From Plasmopara viticola (Eukaryota; Oomycota; Peronosporomycetes; Peronosporales; Peronosporaceae): a stretch of DNA of 64,000 nucleotides. The notes under the pieces are model-generated. The model ran no database searches and was not told the DNA's origin. It saw only the letters and a list, made by a program, of their open reading frames with translations. A program made the translations under genes and the position numbers. The stretch is from the NCBI GenBank assembly GCA_001695595.3, contig MBPM02000036.1, positions 62,001-126,000 of the forward strand. The letters are read 5' to 3'. Shown here piece by piece: positions 9,501 to 22,113 of this stretch (within the stretch, counting starts at the first letter, position 1; each line of letters starts with the position of its first letter).

Positions 9501-11645
9501 TATTTTGTGGAGGTCAAGTATCCGCACTTGTCACCGATATTATGCTTGAAACCCGAACGGAAAGATCGACTTCTTTTTGCCTGCAATCAGTTAAATACTG
9601 CAATTGTACCTCCGAAGACACTCATCTTTAGATAGAATATGTTGCTAAACAGAATCTTCAGGTGCGCGCTCTATAGCGCGAATCTAGATACCATCGCAAG
9701 GTTTGTCATAATCGTAATGAATTTGTCACAGCAATAAGTACGCCTAGAGGCATGCTATGGGAAAGGTAAGTGGCTCCACAATGATTCTGGTCCCATACTT
9801 CTTTCGACCGTTACATTTTTTTGCCCGGGTATACTTGATGGTGGATGTTTTAAAATACTTACCAGTCGATGTCAAGATGTCAAATCAAGCGTGGAAGGTG
9901 TACACAGGCACTTACATGTCGATGGTAAGATGTCCAAGTGTACGAGGTGCTTAATATCTCCTTTTTGATACTTTTTTATCTCATCAGCCGCATGTTGCGA
10001 TAGAAACAGTAGAAACCCTTATTGCCCATATGTTCTGGTTATACGGCTTTTGCCTTAATTTAGTTCTCTTGCAGCAAAATAGACGCTACTTAGTGAATTC
10101 TGGGACGCATCGTTGAAGCTCTCAATGCCGTGGCGCTTTCAAACGCCAAAAAAACATTGCGACATAGAATCAACCCGCTACTAGAGTGCGAGGAGGAGGG
10201 ACAGCGCTTTACGATTCGGGAGAGTACACCGCTGCTCGAGTTACTTGTGAACGCCGAAATCAGAGGCAAAAAAAGAGCGTAAGGCAGGAGTCAAAGACGG
10301 TAGAATTGGTTTTTAAGATAAAATTTACGAGTGTAAGAAACATAAAAATATGGACTTTCCGGGTGTTAAGTCAAAGGCAACGACAATTAGTGCATTTAGC
10401 AATAAGTGACTGCCGTTTATGTTGCTGCTGAGGTAGTATGGCAGCAGATGCCAAGCCAACTTTTCTTAGGCCAATAACTAGCAATTCGGTCGAGAGAGAA
10501 GTAATACCGAATGGTAAAGTTTTGGATGTACCCAATGTGCTCGCGCTTGACAAGAACTAATTTTAATCTAACATTAGCTACTTTGGTGCTCTGTGACGGC
10601 AAGTGCACGAAATGAGACTTTTTAGCTCAAAGCTGTATATTTCTCGCATATGCCAAGACATTCGCGACGTAATAATTTCAATCCATGAAAGATGAGCGCC
10701 TGGAAATGACTAGGTAGCATCTACCGACAAGCCACTACCTTCCAGGTTTGGATCTTATAGATATGAGAGCTTAAAGGTGTTGTAACCGTATAGAGATTAT
10801 TCATCGAATACTACTGCAAAAAAAACTTACTAAAGGTATCGGAAAAATATTTAAGCAAATGTAACCTCTTCTCGTAGGCTGACTGATATTTTGGCTGCAC
10901 AGCCGAGCGTTAGTCACAACAATTGCGTTTCGGACTCGTTTCGCGCAGAGCTGGTTTGCTTATGCTCAATCGCAATTGTGGAGCACCGTCATTGTCTTGA
11001 GATGGCGACCAACTTGGGTTCCGCGAAGGACCAACTCATATACAGTTCTTGTTTCAGATTGCTGCTCGTTTGTTCAAAGAAACTGGTACCAGAATAGATT
11101 GTGTCGTATTGCTACTTCTCACAGGTTTTTGCCGACGGAAAAAGTAAACTTAACAAATAATAAGTAATAACCCAAGCGTACAAACAACTGCAAGATCGTG
11201 CTTCTAGCTACAAATGCATCGCCAAGTTGCTAAAATTTGTGCACATTTCAATGAAACGAGGCTATAGCAGATACTAGAGCTCGCATCCAGAAACATGCGT
11301 GAAATACTATGTGAAGACCTTAGGTATATAAAATAAGAGGCTAGGGATAGGCTCTGTCAGTTATGCTTAATTATTACGTGTAATCGGATCGTACTAATTA
11401 TAATCAAAGTACTCTTCCGCTGTCGATTTACTGCACTTTACAGCTCATTATCAAAAGATTTGATGTTGACAGTGGACTACCGACAAATGTCAAAACAGAC
11501 ATGTATATGACATTGCCATAACAACAAAGTGCGGCGGTCAAGCTGAAGCAGTTCATCCAGCTTGGATTTTCTGTCTAAGGTCTTCACTCAGTACCGAGCG
11601 AGATTAGCCATACGACATAAATAGCTCTTTTTGGTCTTCGTTGCA
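6567..11645. other. Gene desert, AT-rich decayed sequence
   Basis: There is no conserved coding sequence here. Short open frames (7345-7584, 9422-9631, 9757-9954, 10186-10431, 10891-11097) have no recognisable domains. Around 9465-9580 there are blocks (TTCTTCTTCGCC, CGAACGGAAAG) resembling 38620-38720 in the second desert, and AGATGTCCAAGTG near 9930 resembles 38785. That suggests fragments of one old retroelement family. Confidence 0.5.
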
Positions 11646-12050
11646 ATGTACGTCGATGATCTTTTCGTTATTGGCAGGGTAAATGATGAAGCAGACGCGA
11701 TGTTGCAGATCATTCTTACGGTGAAGTCACTTGGAACTTCATTGGAGCTGTTAAGCATCAAGATTGACCATTCTCCTGGCAAAGCGTAATTAGTGCTTAT
11801 GCGTACCCAGTTTGCTTCGAATATTGTGAAAAAGCAAGGATGAAAATGTTTTTTTCGCTGATTTTAAGTCAAACTTTATGTCGTAGCAATTTGGAAGAAA
11901 TGGAAGCATTTACGACATCTTTGTGACCGTGCGTGCTTGTAGACAACGAGTCAACTATAAGCAGCACAGAGGTAACCCACCACGAACATAAAACATTTAC
12001 ATGTCGTTCGAGACCATGTCAAGTAAGGCGCTATTCAATAAAAAATTCGC
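11646..12050 (+). mobile_element. Ty1/Copia polyprotein relic (RT to RNase H)
   Basis: The frame at 11646-11786 reads MYVDDLFVIGRVNDEADAM and continues to LLSIKIDHSPGKA, which is the YVDD catalytic box and following segment of a Copia reverse transcriptase. About 250 bp further on, a broken frame resembles the Copia RNase H end (NPPRT, stop, NIYMSFET, compare the family's KHIDxxxHFIRD). Stops and frameshifts separate the pieces. It is non-functional. Confidence 0.65.
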
Positions 12051-15000
12051 GTCATTCATTCATCAAATCGCCTTTAATTTTACGAAAGCTTTACTAGCGT
12101 CACAGACCGTTCGTCTTCACCAGTGTTCATTTGCGATGATGCAAGTTTTGGTGACTCTATGGTATGTGAAATATACAAAGTCCACCTGCATGTTGCAGTG
12201 ATTGCTTGCCTCTGGAGGTTAAGAGAGGACAGATCATGTCTGCTAAGATTGATCATCTCAACTAGAACTTCAAATTGTTGGTTTAGAAAACCACTAACGA
12301 AATTCGCTAAATAGATTGCGATTTTATTTGGCACGTTGACAGAAGGTACAACACTTGTCTGTAATTTTAATCAGAATGTGCATGGATTTCAATGTTTCTC
12401 ACTCGTGCGAATGTTAAGTAGCAAGCAGTTAAATGAATAAGGGCTAAAAATCTACCACCGGCATTTTTATAGGATCAGTCAAAAGTTGGTCATCTTCGCA
12501 GCTAGAAAAATCGTTTGAGGTGTTTCAGGATGACGTCAAATGCGGGATGCAACGTTCAAGCTATAAATGTATTAAAAGGCAATTTTGTAAGTCCATTGAG
12601 TAAGTCAGGCTTAAGATGAAAGATTCAGGATTCCGCACAAATAATGAGCAGTATACATTTCAGAAAATTTTAGCTGTCCGCATACTTCAGCAAACGAGCT
12701 TCTAGATTTTGCAACGTAGCTGTCGTCACCGGCCGGCTGGTCGGCAATGATAACCACACCAACGTCTAGATATTCCTAAGAATACATATGCAATGGTATT
12801 ATCTGCAACAATCTGTGACTGCAGCGTTTCAGAGCAAAAAATTAATAATATTATGCATCTTTGTGTCCCATGAGCATTGGGAGTCAAAAGAGTTAAAATC
12901 ATCCAGGATTTGTGCAGATAATGCTGAAGTTATAACCACGCCTCGGGATATAAGCTACACTAAATTTTTGGAGCACTGTAAAAAAAGAAGGTCGACAAGA
13001 TTTGAAAAAACTCATGGTACATAGCAACAAGACTTGAAAGTACTTATGGTGAATAGCATCGAAACAGCTGAATCGTTTAACCCCGACGTAAGTGTCAGAA
13101 ATTTGGTTTACAACATTACTAGAAAGGTAAACCGTCGACTACAGAAGCCCGAGCCTACTTCGGACATCACTACATCCATCTGTGCAAGCAGGGTTGAATC
13201 TAAAACAGATTCTAACCCGTTTTGATTTTAGTTTTGGAATTCCATGAAGGTTTGTCAGATTGTACAAGAGCCCTGAAAAGGCCCAGAAAAGTCCAGTGGG
13301 TATGGCTCAGCGAGAGGCCGTACGGTTTAGCATCCACTTTAGCCTTTCAAGAGCTCGTCAACAGAGCAGGAAAAGCGCTCTCGATGACATTGATGTTTTG
13401 GATCCAGCATCGGGCTTGAGTTCACGAGCGCTAACAGTCAAGTATATTCATTCACATAAGCTAATTTTCCCCTTCTGCACAGACAGGACAAAACACACTA
13501 TCTATGCGGCAACTATTGCTGTATCTCACTCAACAACAACAAAAATGTCAAGCCCTGGTGTAAGCTTGAATGCAAGCTTATATGCAACAGGATACCGAGC
13601 GCATCGAGGTTCTCGTCGCGTCAAGAGACAAAAGGAAAGAAAAAAAGCCACAACGTCTCGTGCACATTCATGCGCTCGCAGTCGGCGATAAAAGCACAAT
13701 ACCAATTAAGCACGGACTAGCCTAAATTGCTCGAGATATGCGTCACAATGTGTGAAGAGACTATTGTCATCAACTTCAATTTTGGGTAACTTCACGACAG
13801 CTTTGGCAAGTGTTGTGCGAGAAATTACCAAAGTTCTTGATGCAGCCAGTCACTCAACAAGCCTGCACTGCAAACACTTTTTGCTTCTGCAGAGTAGCAC
13901 CGATTTGTATAGCAATTTTTAAATATTTTTGATGACAAGCAAGAACAAATTTTATAAAGTGGCGCTTATTGGAGTAGTACTCAATTGATTTATTTAACCT
14001 TTCTTCGTGAGCAAATCGTCAAGAGCTCAACTGCACACACACTTCAGGCCTAACATTTTGGGTAGGATCTTCGAAGGCGGATGTTTAACGTGAAGCATAG
14101 ATAATATCCACGAGGTCGTCTTCAACCTACGGAACTTGGAAATCAAACTGGTTCTGAGATCACTTCAATGAAGATCGGTCCTTTCTTTTAACTAAGTGCG
14201 GAAAGACACAATGAAGAAGACCAAGGTATAATGTACGGTGTCCTCTCCTCTCTAGTAAAGCATTGGCATTGCCTCTACTTTTGAATTTGCCCAAAATTCG
14301 GATGAAGTACATCGGGTAATGGCCAAAAAACACAAGACTGTGCTAGTGATATCGGTCCATTGGGCGAACAAGTCACAGCTCTAGAAACTCAAGCGTTTCG
14401 AAAAAAGGGAGGACAAAAGACTTGATTAGGAACATGCAAAAAGCGTGGCGTAGTCAGTCACATGTCACCGCAATATACAGCTCCCGAACGTAAGGAAGCG
14501 ATTCATTCATTAAGACGCGCTGCATGCTATCCTCAGCGCAGAAGCTCAAGTCCAGTGACGCTGATCAAGAAAGGTATTGTACTATCTTCAACGATCATGC
14601 AGTCCTAAAGGTGCATCCGAAGACTTAATTGGTGAGCTGAGCTCGAAGTGGTAAATGGCGAGAGGTTGTGAGTCGACTTTGTTTACGATTAGTTTCTTCA
14701 GCGTTATCAACAAATCGTGCTAAATAATTTGTAGAAACCGGGTTTCCCTTTAACATCGAGGTCATAACTGTTTCTAGGATCAAGCGTGTCATTACCGGCA
14801 CGATGTAGCTAAATATAGATTTCAACTTAATCACAGAGAGCATGACACTAATACGGAAGGGAATTTGGCGCGAAGTTTTGCACAAGCCTGGTACTAGGTC
14901 TAGTCATTGAAGTAAGAGTCCTGAACGTCTATGGTAATTCAAGAATGGACCAAAGAGATGTATTTTTCGACAAAAATCGTCTGCCTTTCTGACACCAAAG

Positions 15001-15100
15001 TTGTAAATCTTCACAAAGCCTGAAGGTTGGCTCATTTCGCACGGCTACCTTTAGCTAAACCTAGCAATAGTTTTGCTGGCATAATCGGTATCGCGTAAGA
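12051..15100. other. Gene desert, probable retroelement decay
   Basis: Open frames such as 12788-13024, 13034-13225 and 13260-13691 lack any domain I recognise. Given the Gypsy pol relic immediately downstream in the same orientation, part of this stretch may be its 5' portion (gag/protease), but I cannot show it. Confidence 0.4.
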
Positions 15101-17110
15101 AAGACAACTTTTACGTCATTTCGGGAAGTCGTTTTATTATTTACATGGAACTTCTTTGGATTACTATCACAATAGAGAGCTAGAATGGATATGTTTTTTC
15201 TACCGCTTTCTTACCCCAAAAGGTCACTTAAGTCATATTGGACAAAGCAGACACCGAATTGCATTTGATTGGCATTTGCATAAAGTCTTTTAATTCAAGA
15301 GATGTGATGGGACGGCATGTGGTTGCTCACGCAGAAGTGAAGATTTTGCAAACCACGATACGGCTTTAGACCGTGAGATCAAGCGGCACGAAGCAATGTA
15401 ACTAAACATTCAGCTGTCCAAGTGCCAGCTTTGTGTAAATAAGATTTTATGCTTAGGACACTTTGTCGGACAAAAGAAGTTAATATGGAACCGGACAAAG
15501 TAAAGAAAGGTGTGTGGTGATTAGAATGCGTCTTAGGCACTACAGACTATGGCATAAGGTTCTGCAAATGAATTTAAAAAAAACGACTTTCCGCAAGTTG
15601 CGGGATACCTTCACGACAGTACCAAGGCTAGCGATGGTGGAGTTATTAGACGATCAATACGCTGCCTCACCGAGCTAAAACGTACCATGACGTTTCTCCC
15701 CATTCTTAGTCTTCCTCAATATTTGATACGTCATGGCTAAAATGAGTTAGTGCACGTCTGAATAAGTAATTTGCTGGGACTGTATGTCGCCGTACGACAT
15801 CTCAGCACTTAAAAAGAGAAATTTCTCGCTTTGATAAGGCTACAAGACTTCGAGCGCGTCTTGATGGAAAGAGGGGATTGATGTGTTACTGAACGACGTT
15901 TCGGCACATGCGTCGAGCTTTGCGTTTGGGAGTCATCATTTAAAAGGAAGGAATGCAAGAGCATCCTTTCTGGATTTGGTGTAAAACAAAGCTAGCCGAG
16001 CTGTACTCCCTGTTTGGAGCAAGAGATACTTGTAATCACGCATGCGCACCGTGTAGGTATTTTTCCGATTGACTTTTTACGGTCGAAGTGGATCTTAAAA
16101 GTATGGAAATGTTCTGGCGCAGGAGCCTGCAAGCCATAGAGAAGCTTGAGTGTTTAAATAGCTTGCCAAAATTAGCATTCGGTCTAGTGATTACCATTAA
16201 TACTGGCACCGTAGCTAATGCATTGTTCGGCAATTCAGAATTCGAGCGTAAAGCTGTCGAGGATAGCCTGCAAGAGCTAATGGAAGCAGCTTGAAGCTAA
16301 AGATCGTGGCGACGATAAGGATGGAGAAACTTCCACTTATTTAATCTGCGAAGACAATGTATTCGTGAAATTTGCCGCGCGGCTGTGTCAAAAACCGTAT
16401 TATTATATATAATATCAAGTTTGCGCTTGGGCCACTTTCTTAATCTTTCCTACTTCAAATACTACCTCACACTTCGCTTAATCACCACAAAGATGGGCGT
16501 GCTCTTTCATTAAACCATTCATGATTCGTTCCACTCGATTGACACTGTTTCTAATAGACAGACAGTGCATCGATGGAAATTGAAACCAGGAAGGGATATG
16601 CCAGTGTACTCATTGCACGATGGTATTCGGTATATTTGAATTAGGCAAAGATGAGGCTTCGTATCTGTATGTGCCCGACGTTTGAAATCTAAGAATTGTG
16701 AGAATTGCCATCGGCAGAGCAACCAGAATTTAACAAAACCTACCTGTTCGTACGTTAAAAGTAGTACTAGCCAAAAATGATAAAGCATGTCTGGCGCTAT
16801 GTCAAAACTTGCGAAATATGTCAGCGCAGCAAAAATAAGCAGACCAAACCATCAGTAGAACTTAAATCTCTAGCAGCATATAGAGGCAGTTGGATTGGCA
16901 TTTATATAGTGTTCATCATGTGCGTACAGGGGTCCATTGGTATATCAAAACCGCCATCGTAATTGTCGTTCGCTTACAGAAGTAGCCAAGTCAATTGATG
17001 CGAAGGCATCAGATGATACTACACGAGTTGCGAAGATCTTGTTGGGAAATTATGTGAAGGACCATGGTCATTGTATCTGACCGGGGAACCAAGTTCTATC
17101 CAAGCTATAG
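15101..17110 (+). mobile_element. Ty3/Gypsy polyprotein relic (RT, RNase H, integrase)
   Basis: Order and content follow Gypsy pol. Near 15420-15500 a frame gives CLGHFVGQKK (compare FLGHVVG at the end of Gypsy RT). Near 15665-15725 it gives LTELKRTMTFLPILSLPQYL (connection/RNase H segment). At 16777-16962 it gives HVWRYVKTCEICQRSKNKQ (integrase zinc-binding HHCC end). Near 17070-17100 it gives IVSDRGTKFYP (integrase core, second catalytic Asp region). Multiple stops and frameshifts lie between, so the element is dead. I could not define its LTRs. Confidence 0.7.
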
Positions 17111-17689
17111 CAAGTAATCGAGACTATTGTGGGAACGCAGCACAATTTGTATAGCTTTCGAAATCTTAATCGAATGGGTAAATCTTGTTATTGTAGAAAT
17201 CTGTAAGCTGTTTAAACCCACGTCACTCACATGCACAAAGGTTTGTGACCTGAAATCGCTGCTTTGTGCGTACGTACCACCCCACACGAAGTGATGGGGC
17301 CTCGATCGCTGCCTTGGCTTTAGGCTGACCATGCGATCACCGGCATGCAGCAAATGCAGCGTCTTAACGTAAGATTACGTGCCACTTTATGGATCCAACT
17401 GCTACATTTGACACCATTTTTCTTCAATTTTGACATCAACGTGGTAATTGGTATTTCAACAAGTGACCACCCGTTGAAATACTAGTTATTACAATTACGT
17501 AAATTATCAAATAGGAAATACCAATTACAAAACACTATTAATACTTGAATGTATTCATATTTATTGTAGCATCCAGCCCATAAGGCCCATGAAGACTTGA
17601 CGCCATCCCCACATTGTATCAACGATTGGCTGGAGCGAACACCATGGATTTAAAATGTTCTGTAGGATACAAAACATTCGCAATGCAAA

Positions 17690-17990
17690 AACCTTGCACG
17701 TAAGCTGATAATTTGATAACGACCGCGACAGAAGATCATTGTATATAAAAGCAGCTTTACAAAATTGATTCGGCATGAACGAGCAGTCAATTGAGTACTA
17801 GGAGACCAAGCGGAGTGTCTTCAGACCCTGAGCGGCCGCGTATGGAAGGAAGCTGATAAGTCGATAGCGATCGCGACAGAAGACTATTATTTTAAAAAGC
17901 AGATTTATAATACGTACAGAAAACCTTGCTTTAGGGTTTAGGACTATGGGGCTGGTAAACGAATAGAGGGGCTGGTTAGCGGCTCCCTTT
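17690..17990 (+). repeat. LTR-like dispersed repeat with an internal duplication
   Basis: A block containing GATAACGACCGCGACAGAAG and, ~150 bp later, GATAGCGATCGCGACAGAAG; the two half-copies are each followed by a similar AT-rich segment. It also carries CATGAACGAGCAGTCAATTG and the end motif ATAGAGGGGCTGGTTAGCGG. The same blocks recur near 62530-62870, mostly inverted. This fits a solo LTR or LTR fragment. Confidence 0.55.
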
Positions 17991-18800
17991 ATCTATTGCA
18001 TAAATGAGTAGTTGGTAATAGTTGCGCTAGGAATCGACGTTGAAAATCCAAATCACACATTACTTCAATCGGCAAACAGCCGAACCCCTGGAAGCTTTTT
18101 ACACATGGATAGTCCACTCAATGTGTCAGTAGTGCATCTATTGTGATTGATTCGTGATACATAGTTATATCGGTCTCTTAAGTAAATTGACTTTCTGCCG
18201 CTAAAGAACAGTGACAATGTCGTTGGTGTGTTCGTAGAGCTTAGTTTTTCTCTCGCAGTGGAGCCTTGAAGCAATCGCCCGACGCTTTGATGTCAGAAGG
18301 AACAGACCATCATACACTGCCTCAACTGCCAGCAAACCAAGTTTGAGAATTTGAGTTAAACGTGGGGCTATTCCATGTGTGGATAAGCAGAAGCTACGTC
18401 GACTGGGTGCTACAGTTTATCAGACGACTGGCAGGCCATGGAGATTTAGTCTCCTTAGCTGTCGCGTATTTGCTCATGTGAACTTCAGCAACAGCGAGTA
18501 TTATTACAGATGAGCTATCGGACGGGTGCCCGTATGCTAGGACTCAGCTCGAAAGTCTACTTTTCTTCATCAGCCCGAATTCGTAAGGCGTAACTCTGCA
18601 TCAATGTCACTTTCACGGCCTCCTGACAGAAAGTCAGCTATACACCGAGCACCTCCGTTCGGGTCATACGCAGTCCATTCATAAAAACGATGACTACAAA
18701 CCATGAGCTTACTTATGTTTAAGCTTCCCCCCTGTAGATAATATTCTACAATATGGTACTTTTCTACGAGTATGCATTATAAAGTGGTCATTGTTCATAG
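17991..18800. other. No gene recognised
   Basis: I see only short frames without domains. Confidence 0.4.
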
Positions 18801-19113
18801 CTTGGAAAATGTTGGGGTGACGCCCTCCTTCCAAGCGCGGGGGCTAAGTGCTCGCGCGCTTCGGGCAGGTGCTATCGGGCGTCTGCAGGTCTCTAACGAG
18901 TCCCACCCTCGACGCGACGGTCTCCAGCACCGGGCGCCACCTGGGCTCTTACCAAGTCAGAGCTAAGCAAAATAATGGAAGACCCTCACGACCTCGGTGC
19001 TGGCTGCACTGCCCGCCGAACGAGACTCGACGTATGCGGACACCACTCTATGCCGTGGTCTAGCCAGACTGAGCCTGGCACGTGCATAACTTGGCATGGC
19101 TATATTATATTAT
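18801..19113 (+). mobile_element. SINE-like LINE derivative, copy B
   Basis: The ~160 bp LINE leader (from CTTGGAAAATGTTGGGGTG to CTCCAGCACC) is joined to a ~30 bp RT segment (CCACCTGGGCTCTTACCAAG) and then, by a second junction, to the last ~120 bp of the RT ORF. It ends at GTGCATAACTTGGCATGGC and an AT-rich tail. Both junctions are the same as in copies C and D. I could not find a convincing target-site duplication, so this may be an older copy. Confidence 0.8.
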
Positions 19114-19283
19114 CGATGCGATTCTACAAAATGTGTCGTAATACTCGAGACTTTCCACAAGCCGCAACTCGTTCTTTGAAAAAGAAGAGTCAACGGCACC
19201 GCTTGTGAAACAGCAGGCTATAGCTAGGAAATGCTCTCTCTAATGAGCTATTGAACTCACTTTAATAAGCCTTTACATTTGCA

Positions 19284-19300
19284 GCTTCATTCTCTGCATT
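19284..19300 (+). promoter_or_regulatory. Candidate oomycete initiator (Inr)
   Basis: GCTTCATTCTCTGCATT, ~72 bp upstream of the ATG of the secreted paralogue, resembles the TCATT-pyrimidine-WTT core of oomycete initiators. Judged by eye only. Confidence 0.3.
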
Positions 19301-19371
19301 CATATGGAATTGAACCGCGCTACGTCCAGAAAGCAGACAACTCGCATTTCCTAACTTGACACGGATTTGCT

Positions 19372-21174
19372 ATGCGGTCAAGCCACATCCTGATCGCCGC
19401 AAAGATGGCCGTGCTCATCCGTGGTGAGGACGGAACAAGCAGTGCCGACTGCGTGAAGACCCCAGGCTCGTTTTACGCGTCAGGGTTCCCTGCCTTTTCA
19501 TTCAATGACTTTATGGGAACCACGCGACTCCCTGACAACTCGTTGCACGCACCGTTTCCATTTGCTGGCTGGAATCCCTCGAATGAAGCGCCTGGATCAA
19601 AAGCCTCGTTTTCATTCGGTCCGACTATCCCGACTCCTTTTAAGGTCGATGAGTCGAGCGTAGAGCAGCAAACACTACAGCTCCCACCTGTTCAAACGAC
19701 CGACGCTCCGGTCGTCCCTACAGTTCCGACACTCAAGAATGTAAAAAGACCTACTGTTCAGCCGATGGATGATACGCAACCTCCCGCTAAACAACCTCTT
19801 GAAGCTCCAAAGACTTCAGTACCACGCCCAGCACCTACCACCACGCCACCCACGGCTGTCACTCCTCCCTCAACCACGAAACCATCGAAAGCCACCAACA
19901 CTAGTCGCACAGCGTCGTCAAGTAAGTCCAAGCTCTGCGCCAAGATGCGCGTACAGCTTTCAGAGGTCAATCTCGATGTCACTATCGACTCGAACGAAGA
20001 TGAAGTCAATCTAAAGGTCGTGGCAATCGCCCCCTTGCCATCCGGTGGCTCTCGTATCGCTGTTCATAGTGACGATGGCGTCATCGTTTGGGAGCTGGAC
20101 GAGAACGACAAACTCGTGACTGGTGCGGACCCAGTAAAGGTTCCAGTGCACGATTTTGCTGATCTCTACGCTGACGAAAAGGGGTTTGTGCTACTGGGCA
20201 CGCGCGACGCTGAAGGAGGGGGCACGCTGAATTGTGGCAACCCGAGCAACCTGTGCGGTGAAGCGCCCAATCCGTCAGTCCCGTGCTACGACATGTACCT
20301 CATTCGCTACGATGGGGCATCCGAAACGTGGGCCGCAAAGTTGACGTCGTCCAGTACGTCATTACCACCCTACTCGTCGAGCAAGACGGGACCGGACGTG
20401 TACATGATTTGGTGGTACGCCCATCACGGTCGGATCGCTTCGGACGGTACGAATTGGGCTGCGTATTTTGGCTGTGCCATTTCGACGTCTGAAGGTGGGT
20501 GCATTAACATTCACCAGGGCGACCGCATGAAGGTCGTCGATCCGTCCGGTAAGGTACTAGAGCAGTCGGATGCATTCGATTGGGGTTGCTCCCATTCTGG
20601 CTACGAACGAATCACGTACGACAGCCGCAAGAATGGGTACACGTCGATTTGTAAGACGGACAACAACAACCGGATCATCCCTCCCAACGACTGGAGCACG
20701 ACCATCTACCCTGTTGATTTAGCTGCTTCTAATCTGGGAGACATTGTTCCTGACAACCAAGCCTCGAATATGCAGTACTGGGCATCAGTGAGCAATGGCG
20801 ACGGCGAGAATGCACAAGTCCATTTGATTCACTTTGCCATTAATGCTGCGGCAGACAAGGACATCACTCTAGACGGAACCGATTCCAATGAACGCGCTCC
20901 TCATTTGGCTACTATTGGTAAAGGGGGTCTCTTGGTCATGTGGGAGGGTAGCTCCACGGGTGGCGATCTAGTGGAAGGGAGCGCCCGAAAGGTGTACGCT
21001 CAAGTTTTCGACATGTCGTCGGGCAAAACCATTAGCACCAAGGTGCCGCTTGACAAGTCTGTGGTGGGAAATCGGTACCAAGCTTTGAAAAGTTTCCCAG
21101 ATGGTAGTGTGGCGTATTTGTCAAAGGGCACGACCGATACGTCAGTGCAGGTGGTGCGTTTTTTTGGCTGCTAG
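19372..21174 (+). CDS. Secreted-family protein with Pro/Thr-rich linker, paralogue 2 (600 aa)
   Basis: The C-terminal ~410 residues (from about residue 189, LCAKMRVQLSEV, to VRFFGC) match the gene at 5172-6566 almost block for block, including GTRDAEGGGTLNCGNPSNLC, DVYMIWWYAHHGRIA, GGCINIHQGDRM and WGCSHSGYERITYD. The N-terminal ~188 residues are unrelated: ~100 residues with aromatic/Pro blocks, then a Thr/Pro/Ser-rich linker (about residues 100-185) likely to be glycosylated or extended. The hydrophobic N-terminus (MRSSHILIAAKMAVLI) is a weak signal at best, so a different upstream exon or unconventional secretion is possible. It lies at the edge of the first desert, directly downstream of SINE-like copy B. 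Function unknown. Confidence 0.85.
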   Translation: MRSSHILIAAKMAVLIRGEDGTSSADCVKTPGSFYASGFPAFSFNDFMGTTRLPDNSLHAPFPFAGWNPSNEAPGSKASFSFGPTIPTPFKVDESSVEQQTLQLPPVQTTDAPVVPTVPTLKNVKRPTVQPMDDTQPPAKQPLEAPKTSVPRPAPTTTPPTAVTPPSTTKPSKATNTSRTASSSKSKLCAKMRVQLSEVNLDVTIDSNEDEVNLKVVAIAPLPSGGSRIAVHSDDGVIVWELDENDKLVTGADPVKVPVHDFADLYADEKGFVLLGTRDAEGGGTLNCGNPSNLCGEAPNPSVPCYDMYLIRYDGASETWAAKLTSSSTSLPPYSSSKTGPDVYMIWWYAHHGRIASDGTNWAAYFGCAISTSEGGCINIHQGDRMKVVDPSGKVLEQSDAFDWGCSHSGYERITYDSRKNGYTSICKTDNNNRIIPPNDWSTTIYPVDLAASNLGDIVPDNQASNMQYWASVSNGDGENAQVHLIHFAINAAADKDITLDGTDSNERAPHLATIGKGGLLVMWEGSSTGGDLVEGSARKVYAQVFDMSSGKTISTKVPLDKSVVGNRYQALKSFPDGSVAYLSKGTTDTSVQVVRFFGC

Positions 21175-22113
21175 GGCAGAGTTAGGTAGATACTTTACGA
21201 TGGTCAAGAATTGAGCTGTCCTATGCTGTACCATTCATGGACATGGTACGCATGGCGATTATAAAGCATATTCGAAATATACAGCCTTTGCCGCGTACGA
21301 ATTAAGAAATTGCGGTAAATTACCGAAAGGTTTCAAAAAATGAAAATAATTACAATGAACTAAAAAGAAAGTCATCGTAAAAAAAGGCTGTTGGATCCAC
21401 AACCGACCGAAGACTTTGACTCTGGCGCTCGAAAGGTGTACGCTCACATTCAGGCCATCGAGCTGGTGCTTAGCTGTCAAATTGCAAGAGTACTACACTT
21501 CACTGTGACAACCATCCTACCACATTACACATTTCGAAACAGAACACCTAAAGAGTCTGTTTACGGATCCGCTATACTTCGACGCTAAGCGAATTACGGA
21601 AAATAGCAGAGTGATGTCGCGAACAGTCCTGATGGTATCTGCATGCGTTCGTGTCAGATAAACACACTGCAACACGGGCAAATACAATTTATTTTCGTCA
21701 GGATTTTTATTTCGTTCTCAGACTTGCGCGGAGGAGAAAAGGTGGAGACTAATATTTAATTGACGATAATTGCGGGTTTATCTTTGGTAAAGCGAGAATG
21801 CGCCGATCGAGATAATCGCAATATCACCACTCGGCGTGACTCAAAACCGATGCTCTTTAATGGACATTTATGTATTTTGTTCGAGAGTATTTGGTTTTAC
21901 TTTCATTGCACTTTTATCCGGCAAGCTAAGATTTGGTTTAAGTACAAATGTCATGTACCACACACTGTACTAGTTTTCCGGTATAGCCCAACACTTACCG
22001 CTATCAATTTGCTCTACTATTAAAAGGATTCAATTTTGATACGGCTTAACAAGTTATTATATTCTTTCTCAATAAGCAGCCAAATCCACTGCATACACTC
22101 ACAAGACCTGCTG
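21175..22113. other. Intergenic, with a short duplicated fragment of the upstream gene
   Basis: At about 21427-21450 the stretch GCGCTCGAAAGGTGTACGCT closely repeats 20983-21002 inside the secreted-protein gene (GARKVYA versus SARKVYA). Nothing else coding is seen. Confidence 0.45.
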
